Shown in pieces: positions 54,601 to 63,119 of a stretch of 64,000 nt of DNA. Every line of letters begins with the position of its first letter. Positions within the stretch are counted from its first letter, which is position 1. The translations under genes and the position numbers were made by a program. The notes under the pieces are model-generated. The model worked only from the letters and a program-made list of their open reading frames with translations, was not told the origin of the DNA and ran no database searches. Source of the DNA: Dactylorhiza incarnata (taxonomy: Eukaryota > Streptophyta > Magnoliopsida > Asparagales > Orchidaceae); assembly GCA_033032865.1 (NCBI GenBank), contig JAWHQI010000005.1, forward strand, positions 13,106,001-13,170,000. Reading direction: 5' to 3'.

Positions 54601-55094
54601 AAGAAGGTAGAATATCCCCAATGCTAAGGTACATTAATAACAAAAATCATATCACAGAAAAATGATCTGTATAGCATAGGCCCTATCTCCCTCTTGTTAA
54701 TATCCTAAGCATAGATTCTTACTTAGCAATGGCTCTTTCTACCCCTTTCTGGTTTCTTCAACTATTTATCCCATTAGGGATTGGGAGGCAACATCTATAG
54801 ATCCCTTTGGATCAACTTATAGGTCAACCTATACAATCTAGGCATTTGCCATCTCCCCCTCAACCTGAGCAGGGAATTTGCTCCCCCTTAATTGGAGAGC
54901 AATTTCTGTAATAACTGAACTTGTTCAAATTGAACATCCCATTCTAGCTCCTGAATACTAAAGATAAAGGTACATAGTACATATAGCAATAGTAACAAAC
55001 ACAACATTATGATCAAAAGATGAAATATCATTCCAATTTAAATGTTCAGTACTGATATTTCGAACAATACAACTGATGATTGAAAAAAAATATT
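54601..55094. other. R6 3' untranslated spacer
   Basis: No gene is seen. AT-rich, with extra CTCCCCCT words on the plus strand at 54,852-54,860 and 54,881-54,890 that look like further purine tracts on the minus strand. Confidence 0.65.
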
Positions 55095-56673
55095 TCAAGG
55101 CATGGTCTTCTTAGATGGACCCTGGGAAGAGCATTCTCCATCTTTGGACTTCCTCTTCCTAGCTTTAGCAGCAGCCTTGATCTTCTCATTTACTTTGAAG
55201 TATAGAAGAGGCTTGGGAAGATATCTTGTGGGAATCCTTACAGGAGTTTCCCTTCTCACCAAGTTTTCTTTGAGAATCCTTTCCCTTAAGGATTCCCTTT
55301 TAAGGTGCTTAATCCATTCAGCAGCTGAGTAGACATGGTCAATGTCCTTCATTTGATTGTCATGGCTCACCCAAGTATTGACAACAATTGTGTCCAACTC
55401 CAGATTGTCATCTTCATGGAGTGGATCCTCTAATCTTTCCATTCTTTTCTGGGCCATATATTCTTCAGCAGTTTGAATGCCCTATGCCCTTCTCCTCTTT
55501 GCTGCTCTCTCATCAGCAATCATATTTGATTGACTTTGGAAGTCAAAGTCTTCATTTCTGCTTGGGTTTAAGATTGGAAGATTCAAAGCAATTCTTGTTG
55601 CAGCACTTTTAAGCTTGAGTCCCACTGATTATCAGTAACCTTTCTGACCATGGTTAGGATATTTTCTTGAATAACACTTGAAGCATTGTTGACCACTTCC
55701 ACCACTTGCTTGCTGGCTTCTACTTGATTGGAGAGTATCAGCTTGTGGGCAGACTCCATGTTGTTATACAACTTGATGTGAGCACCCTTCATCTTAGCAT
55801 GTAGATTGGTAACCTTCTCCTCCCCCTCTTTGCCATTTTCCATTATCTTCTTCTCTATTTCAGAGTGTTGATCTATTATGGATTGGGAGAGAGTTTGAAG
55901 AGAGCTGTCCACATCATCTAAAATGTATTCCTTTGTCTTGTCAATGTTGGACTTGACTTGGTTGCTTGATGTGTTAACCACTTGTGCCATTCTGGCAACT
56001 GCATTTTCCCAAACATTTTGATTCCAGTAAAGATGATTCTTTACATATGTAATGTCTTTTGAGGAATCCCCTAGATGGTCTGCAATATTCTTCAAAACTG
56101 TGTGCTGGGCAGCAATAGTGTTTTTGGCCATCTCAAACCATCTGGTCATTTGCAGGAGGATATGAGCAGAGTCATCAGTGACATTCTTGATTTGAGTTTT
56201 CAGCTCATTGCTCACAGAAGCTACCCTTACCTCCAACCTCTGCTCACTGGCTTGGATTTCTTGAGATGAAGCTGCTCTTGTAGCATTCAGCTCATCCCTA
56301 ACTTGAGCAGTAGCACCTTGTATCCTTTCAGCAACAAGTTCTTTTACTGACAACATCTGACCCTCAATCATGGTTTGTATTGAGTTTAGCAGGTCAGATG
56401 TGTCCAGTACAGCAACTGGCTTTTCCTGGGCCAATTCCTTTTCAACCACTTCTTCAGCTCCACTTTGAGCAATAGCCCTTCCATCATTAGGGATCTGCTC
56501 CCCCTCAGATGGGGCAATAGGTGTACCTTGAAGATTTGGGGGGTTGGTTCCTATTGATGTTCCCCCCCCCCCCCCCCCCCCCCCACTTGCATACCCACCT
56601 CCTCCTTCATAGGCAGGGCTATGCTCCCCCTTACTTGGGGCATCCATAGGTGGAGAATTTTGTCTAGGGTCAC
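55095..56673 (-). pseudogene. R6 extra ORF, second exon
   Basis: The reading continues from the splice joint as GDPRQNSPPMDAPSKGEHSP. A Gly run coded by a poly-C tract (56,562-56,584) follows. Then comes a long helical and coiled-coil region (VEKELAQEKPVAVLDTSDLL, QASEQRLEVRVASVSNELKT, IIDQHSEIEKKIMENGKEGE) until a frame change near 55,590-55,640. A further stop near 55,485 precedes the C-terminal 120 codons (AQKRMERLEDPLHEDDNLEL, RYLPKPLLYFKVNEKIKAAA), which end in a basic KARKRKSKDGE patch. No membrane segment is visible. Confidence 0.8.
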
Positions 56674-56752
56674 CTGAAAAATGATTGATGAGTTAAACAC
56701 CTAGACTATACTATTGTTAGAGAGGAGAAGCCTAACTGAAATCCTAATTTAC
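56674..56752 (-). other. Probable 79-bp intron in R6 extra ORF
   Basis: On the minus strand CCATG/GTAAATTAGG is the donor and ATCATTTTTCAG/GTGACC the acceptor, with a T-rich stretch before the AG. Reading through gives a stop within a few codons, while removing it joins PNSPIHG to DPRQNS in one frame. The length is at the small end of plant introns. Confidence 0.65.
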
Positions 56753-57706
56753 CATGGATAGGTGAATTGGGAAGTTCATCTTCAGCTTGAGGAACAGCTG
56801 AATTAGTATTCATCTGAGTTGGCTCAGGATTGGGTTCAACTCTTCCTTGGGGCTCCTCATCCCTACTTGTCCTGGGGACATCTTCTCCTTCTTCATCTTC
56901 CATGTGCTCTTGAGGATCACCATTCTTCTTGGAGGATTCAGTACCTCCTTCTCCACTCTTCAGAGCTTTCTTCTTCTTCTCCTTCAACTCTGCTAACACA
57001 GAGGGTTGGCTCATGGGGAGAACCCTTGTGGATCTATTTAGAGTCTTAATATCCAACCTTTTCGGGTAATGGATATTGATACCTTTGATTGAGGAGAATT
57101 CTCCAGGATATGCCTTCAGTAGGTAGAGAGAAATGATCCTTCCTAGGTTTGGAGGCTGCAGGCATTGCTTAATCCTCTGGTACAGGACATTTCCGCAACA
57201 TGTCCTTTTCTTTAAAATGTTCCTTACAATCAGCTCAAACATGGGTTGAGAGATTGTGTCATGTGAGCCTGGCTTGCACAGGAGTGCCTTTCCCACAATG
57301 TCACATAACAACTTCCCTTTTTAATTGAAGAATTTCTTCTTCAGTGATGAGGTCTCGGGTGTACTGTATTCACACCACTTTAAGGCATGCTCCTTGTCTT
57401 CTGCAGATATTTCCTCTTCTTCCACTCTAGGAAGGTGCAATACTTTTTCAAGTCTCTTAGGGGACAGTTTCACCCTAATTTCACCAACCTTATATGTTAA
57501 GCCATCCTTAGAAGACGACTGTTTGGCATTTGAAAAGAACTCTAGCACTTCTTGCTTGAATATCTGAGAGGGTTCAGACAGCAAGAAGTCTTGTCCCGCA
57601 TCAGAAATCAACGAAATAACACTCAAAATCTCTGGTGAGGCATGGAGAAACCCATCCCTCACCAACTCACAACATTCTTGCAATTCCTTCGCAATCTTGG
57701 GCGCCA
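56753..57706 (-). pseudogene. R6 extra ORF, first exon (plant transposon protein-like)
   Basis: ATG at 57,704-57,706 (MAPKIAKELQECCELVRDGF). Residues 1-240 form the same type of helical domain as in R4 and R5: VLEFFSNAKQSSSKDGLTYK, IRVKLSPKRLEKVLHLPRVE, then KLLCDIVGKALLCKPGSHDT and LGRIISLYLLKAYPG. The DIVG-x2-LL-x-K-x3-HD pattern is shared with R4. One in-frame TAA near 57,321 interrupts it. A Lys/Glu-rich segment (KEKKKKALKSGEGGTESSKK) and an acidic segment run up to the splice site. Confidence 0.8.
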
Positions 57707-57814
57707 TCTTAGTCGAATGAGAAAAACGAAGACGCTGGGACGGAAGAGTAGAGGTTTTGTCTCGACGGTTGGGGTGGAGCGTGAGAATGTGAAGGGTCAT
57801 TTAATGTCGTCAAG

Positions 57815-57945
57815 GGTTTATATATAGTGGGCCATAGTATTGACCTATTCGACTCAGCGGTTCAGCTGAGACGGTTCAACTAATGCTTCAACCTAGGGCT
57901 AAATTTGTCGAACTGAGCTCGACATTTGTCGAACCCAGACTTTAC
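57815..57945 (-). promoter_or_regulatory. Internal promoter-like region of R6 extra ORF
   Basis: On the minus strand, GTCGAA words (57,945-57,905) and an inverted repeat (57,853-57,872, one base different from the LTR copy at 54,387-54,406) are followed by CTATATATAAACC (57,815-57,827) and, about 110 bp later, by the ATG of the extra ORF. This copies the word-then-TATA order of the R6 LTR. Activity is inferred. Confidence 0.65.
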
Positions 57946-58173
57946 CTAGATTTTAGGCGAATTTGAACCTTAGTTAAGCGGATTGCACTGGTTAATTCTA
58001 TCATCCTATTTTAACACTATTATAGATAGTATTTGATGATAAATTCACAATAGAGATACTTACCTTGAGGATTTAGTCCTCTACTGATGTTGACTTTATG
58101 AAGTCAACTTTCTTCCTTATATGTGTCATGGACACACACTGTCCAAGTACCACTTATGTATGAGGCTGGTACT
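57946..58173. other. R6 interior up to R8 insertion
   Basis: No gene seen. By comparison with R4 the pol C-terminus should follow, but the homology was not found before R8 begins at 58,174. Confidence 0.5.
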
Positions 58174-59327
58174 TGATGCGCAAATCTTAGCACACCGCTA
58201 TAGGCGGTAGTAAGACTGCGGCACGAAACGGCAGTGTACCGATCGTTCAAGTAATATAAAACAAGGAGTAATCCCCGAGTATCGAATCTCTCAAGGAACA
58301 CAGTAAGGTGGAGTTTACTATTGAGGCAGGACTTGGGATCGAAGTCCTTTGGTCGGATGGATGCGGAACGGGGGATTTGGTTTGTGGAAAATAAAGAGAA
58401 AATATTACACTACTCCTATGCAATGCCGCTATGCAATGCTTCGCTTGGCGGTATGGAGACTAGGCAGGCCTTGAGCGCACTGCGTCGCAAGGGCGGATGG
58501 ACGAGTAGGCAAGCAGAATCGAACTATGCAGGCCTTGAGCACGCTGCTTCATTAGGCGAATGGATTACACGGGCCGCTATGCCACGCTTCGCTAGTCGGA
58601 TGGAAGAGTAGGCATACGGATGGAATGGTTCGCACCGGCGTAGTCGGAATGGATTACACGGGCCGCTATGCCACGCTTCGCTAGGCGGATGGAAGAGTAG
58701 GCATACGGATGAGGGTCGCAAGCACCTCGTCGACAAGCACGCCACTAGCAATTGCTAGTGCGGCACACGAACGTGACGGCGGGATGGAGGATGGAATGGG
58801 GCGCTCCTCACTTGCATAAACCACTCATATCAATTTCACATTAACATGAAATACAAAAATAATATGATAAGATTTAAGCAAACATTGTTCATACACCCAA
58901 ACTATAAAGGAAAACGATACTACAGTATAAAGGGGGTTTAGATTAAAACCAAAGCACGGAGACTCATCGGAGTTTCACGGCCGGAATCTAGGGTTGTCAA
59001 TCCTTGTCCGGACTCGGGCTCCAACTGCCGTCCGGGGTCCGGAAGAGCTGTCACCTTCTTCTATTATACCCGTCTTCTCCGTCAATCTTCTCTAGCCACG
59101 ATCTCACTGGAGAACTTCATATATGCAGCAGGAAATCCCTTGAAATGGAGCTTTGGAGATGCACGATCAATGGAGGAGGCCAAGAGGATACTCCAACTCG
59201 AGATTGGCGTGAAGAATATGTCCGGAGCACCTCCAGATGGTGGGCGACGATGGAGGGGCGAAATCGGGGCTCTGGAGCGAGAAAATGGCGGACTGGAATC
59301 AACTCTCCGACCTAATTCGCGAGCAGG

Positions 59328-59340
59328 TCTTTAAATAGGC
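59328..59340 (-). promoter_or_regulatory. R8 TATA-like box
   Basis: The minus strand reads GCCTATTTAAAGA about 500 bp from the LTR edge, 13 bp after the word array. Confidence 0.65.
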
Positions 59341-59353
59341 GCTGGAATAAACA

Positions 59354-59650
59354 GTGCGCACGATCAGTGGCGCACGATCAACTGATCGTGCGCACTGAAA
59401 GCTGGTGATCGTGCAGACTGTGCCTGAAATCCTGCAAAACAGAACTGCAGAAAAATATAAAGCGCACGACCGTGCGCACGATCGTGCGTAGCAAACGCAC
59501 GACCAAAATCCGAAGCTATTTTTGGGCAGCAACAGAACGTGCACGACCAGAGGCGCACGATCAACTCATCGTGCGTGAAGGAAACGCACGATCAGTGGCA
59601 TTTTAGGCAGAAATTGCCCCTAAACAGACTCCGAGCATCGCACGATCCCC
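59354..59650. promoter_or_regulatory. U3 GCACGATCGTGC word array, R8 LTR
   Basis: About 13 copies of CGCACGATC or its complement, some joined head to head as GCGCACGATCGTGCG (59,475-59,489). They fill the segment between the LTR edge and the TATA-like box. No other part of the visible element has them. Confidence 0.7.
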
Positions 59651-59841
59651 TGAACCTGCATGAAAATGTCCAGGACCACTGGAATACAAGGAATCACACC
59701 AAGAACGGGCATACATGTGCACTAAGAGTGGAATAATAGACGACTATTAAATATAAATGAAAACATGCCTAAAGTGTGGTGCAAAGACTAGAAAATTGGC
59801 CCAAATGAGTCCGAAAATATATATATAATTGGGACTCATCA

Positions 59842-59857
59842 CACCCCCAGACTTACT
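59842..59857 (-). other. R8 polypurine tract and preceding hairpin
   Basis: The minus strand reads AAGTAAGTCTGGGGGTG directly before the LTR start TGATGAG. Upstream GTTTGCTCGGGACGCGCAAAC forms an inverted repeat, the arrangement expected at Athila/Tat 3' ends. Confidence 0.8.
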
Positions 59858-61437
59858 TGTTTGCGCGTCCCGAGCAAACTACTTTCGGCGGACGGGAAAA
59901 ATGGGGGTTAGAAAGGTGATTGTGGCTAGGAGCAATATGCGAAATTAGATAATCATGTGCATAAAATTCTCGTAGAAGAAATTTCTATTATGCAATGTAA
60001 TTTACAAATATCTAAAATAGTAAATAAGAGATTAGTTTACTCAAAAGTTGAACCAAGTGTGATCTGCCAGTCACGTGTAGGGAGAATGTAGAGACGTGCT
60101 CAGACGAGTATTTCGAAAAATACGGGATACGGAACTAACTCCACCGAAATCCATCGGTGTCGGGAGCCATAAGCTCGCACTTTTGCACTCTCTCCACAGC
60201 ATTAGGTAAAACTATGCACAAGTCAATAGGGCTTTCGGGTAAATATGTGGCTTAGGTTGCGGTATGGTATACAATGATAAACTCGGAGGCTAACGCACCT
60301 AACACATTTGAGCAATATAATTTGTAAACCCCGACAACAAATAAAGCTGATGTATTACTCGCCAACACCCAATATAAAGTAATTCCTATCAAATAATTCA
60401 GAACTTCTGAATTAGAATATAAAGAACTCGGAATTTTTTTCTTTTGGAGCGCTAATCTTTTCAATTTTTAGCTCACTAATACTTTTTTTTTATTTTTATT
60501 TTTTTATTTTTTTCTTCAACTTAGCCAATAACACCACGTCACAATAATTAGTTATACTATAAAGCTCATAACACGTGCGTATACAGGTTTGGTGATCTTG
60601 GCTTAAGCGAGAGCGATGGAGCTAAATAGAAAAGGTGGGATAGGCTCAAAATTGGTTAGCAAGGGTGAATTTTCGGTTTTGGCTCAAAGCTCAAACGGTC
60701 CAAAGAATGGCCTACAACATGCTAATGCGTTAGAACTACCCGGTGCCTATGTTTCGAGAGTCGCTAGGGGCGAGTTCTTAGCCACCGAGAAAGATAACTC
60801 TTTCTCCCGACTCGAGAAATACGAATCTAGCGTTCAATACCAACTCACCTACACTACCGATAGATCGGCACAGGTTCATGCTTTGAGTAAAATAAAACTC
60901 TAATTACTAGATTAGATAAGAGTAAAGATACAAAGCATGAAAATAAAAATAACTTCTACACAAAATTATATGCAAAACATGAGTATTCGATTAGAACACT
61001 ATTGGAGTCGACATCGTACTCCAAACCACAATTCCTAGCTAACACAATTGACTTCCCGGCTCCATTCCAAAAGGAAATTTGGCACGGTAGCACTCGCAAG
61101 TAAGTGCGTGCATAGTGGGTGCAGTGTGTGCGTGCTACAATATGACATAAATAAAAATATACTTCTGGTAAGCTAAAATGTGTACACGTGTAGTGAACAC
61201 TCGGTACACTCCCCCCAGACTTGAATTGGACAATCACATGAATTATGACAATGAGAATAAAGAGATGCTAAGGAAGAGGGTACCTATGCTCAGATATGAG
61301 CATACCAGAAGATTGACGTTAATACTGCGATGGAAATTCAAGTCCGTCACCAAAAGAAATTGCCGCACACCTGCAGGCAAAAAGGCTCCAAGCAAAAAAT
61401 ATATAACACTAAACTATTAACGGGTTAGCAACAAAAA
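59858..61437. other. R8 3' spacer
   Basis: Mostly noncoding. AT-rich segments at 60,440-60,530 and elsewhere. A 95-codon ORF starting at ATG 60,616 runs on the plus strand, antisense to the element (MELNRKGGIGSKLVSKGEFS); it has no known domain and may be chance, although its sequence is less AT-rich than the surroundings. No RT, integrase or env-like frame was seen. Confidence 0.6.
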
Positions 61438-61485
61438 CTTGGGTTGTCTCCCAGCAGCGCTTTTGTTTACCGTCCTTAAGCTGGA
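61438..61485 (-). other. Conserved post-ORF motif of R8
   Basis: The minus strand reads GACGGTAAACAAAAGCGCT followed by GCTGGGAGACAACCC, matching the R2 motif at 5,820-5,866 over about 45 bp with few differences. It lies about 90 bp after the last codon of the R8 ORF. Confidence 0.78.
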
Positions 61486-61572
61486 CTTAATACCTGTATT
61501 AAGCATTTTTAATAATAGTCTAAGCATAAAGCAAAAGGTAGTAAATCCTAAATATTACATGCCTCAAAATAA

Positions 61573-62864
61573 TCAACTATAAGTTGATTTAAAATAGTAA
61601 CTAGAAATAAAAGAAATGGGTCCGAAGACCCAACAGCAGCAGTCAAGAGGTTCAGGAGCTTTCCATCTCCATATTTCATCTTTCTTCATCCTCTTCCTCT
61701 CCTCCAATCGGCGGTCATGGATGAAGTAGTGCTTTCCACCCTGCACCCAGTCTTTCAAGGAAAAAGCAGGCAATGATGATGAAGTGGAATAGACGATTGA
61801 ATTTATCATTGCCATTTGCTCTTCCTTCAAAGACTGCCACTCAGACTTACCCAAAAATGGGTCTAGATATTCAAGCATCTGCAGGGGGATAAATGAAATA
61901 TCAGACATTAAAGCAGGCGGGGAAGCAGGAAGGATGAACTTATCAATATCAGTATTATAGGAAGGTTGATTAGGAAATAAAATGGACGAAGAACTAAAAG
62001 AATCAAACAAAGGAGGAGTGATCCCGGTTTCACTCCTGGCAGGATCCAAGCACGGATCACTGTCGTTATCATATGAGTCATAACGAGGGGAACCCAAGAG
62101 CTCGGGGTCCTCGGTGGTGAGCTGGATGTCCCCATCCAATAAGTAAGTAAATACCTCCTCCTCAGAAAGAGAATCTTCCTCATCCCACCGCGGTGCGTCA
62201 TCGTGTTCAAAGGTATCACACTCCCCATCAGAGAGAATGAAATCCTCGTCCCACTTTGGCGCAACCTCAGGCGCCGAATCAACCACCCGCACGACATCAT
62301 CTGCCGACTCAGTAAAGATAGGAGTAGATGACTTTTGCAAGGAATGCGGAGGAACCGGGCTGCTCTCATGATCAGAAAATAAATGAGCAGTCGCCTCCGT
62401 GAAAATATCCACTGACGCCTCCCCGCAGGAAGAACCAGAATCTGCACACCATACTGGTGCATCCATGAGTTCCCAATCCTGTCCCTGTTGACCATCGAAT
62501 GAGTGCACATCGTCACTCAAGGGAAGCTCATAAAAGGGGATTGAGGGACCAAAGAAAGAGCTGTACGCGGCGAGAGATTCCTCAGTAATCTCCAAGGGCA
62601 AAGATCGAGCAAGATGTGCGATGTCAGCGTAGGGGCAGGCAACACTCTGGTGGGCCTGTCCGCAGTAGTCTCCCGTAAATGGGGGGATGCTGCGTACACG
62701 TCCTCAGAGGAGGAAGGATCGCACAGACAAGGGCAATCCTTCAACATATGGCCTAAACCTTGACATAGCAAGCACCTAATACAATGCTCAGCGTTTAAAG
62801 CAGCCATGGCGTCAAAGTATCGACGCAAAGTGTCATAGAGGCGACACTCGGCTTCAGAATACAT
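61573..62864 (-). pseudogene. R8 Gag-like protein with CCHC motif, frameshifted
   Basis: ATG at 62,862-62,864 (MYSEAECRLYDTLRRYF). Within the first 60 residues CLLCQGLGHMLKDC is a full C-x2-C-x4-H-x4-C zinc knuckle, as in nucleocapsids. A shift near 62,676-62,690, at a run of six G, moves the reading into the next frame, which is open for 342 codons: an acidic, Ser/Asp-rich region (SLSEEEVFTYLLDGDIQLTT) and a short helical end (LGKSEWQSLKEEQMAMINSI) before a basic DRRLEERKRMKKDE patch. No capsid fold is recognised, so Gag identity rests on the knuckle and position. Confidence 0.6.
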
Positions 62865-63095
62865 CACAGAAATATGTGGATAAAACAAAACTCAACAATT
62901 CCTTGCAAAATAAAACTACACGCAACCAGAATTAAATGAACACCTGCTAAAGAAAAGACGAAACTAGATAAAGTAGGAAATGAAATAGAAATATCAAATT
63001 TTAACACTAAAATAAAAGTAAGAAATGGTATAAACAAAGGGAAAAGGGCTTCTACCTTATAGCTCTCCCTCTCCAGAAAACTCACACGTCTGTGT
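62865..63095 (-). other. R8 5' leader
   Basis: About 230 bp between primer site and first ATG, AT-rich, without a feature I recognise. Confidence 0.6.
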
Positions 63096-63113
63096 TCCCC
63101 GGCAACGGCGCCA
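63096..63113 (-). other. R8 primer-binding site, tRNA-Asp type
   Basis: The minus strand reads TGGCGCCGTTGCCGGGGA, identical over 18 bases to the R2 site, six bases from the LTR. Confidence 0.92.
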
Positions 63114-63119
63114 AAAACT

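Larger units (their letters stand above)
58174..59841 (-). repeat. R8 3' LTR
   Basis: 1,668 bp from TGATGCGCAAATC to GGGACTCATCA. It includes a 60-bp direct duplication (58,559-58,620 and 58,648-58,710, GGATTACACGGGCCGCTATG), a TATA-like TATTTAAA (59,328-59,340) and a GCACGATCGTGC word array (59,354-59,650). Predicted small ORFs are in the LTR and are not genes. Confidence 0.92.
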
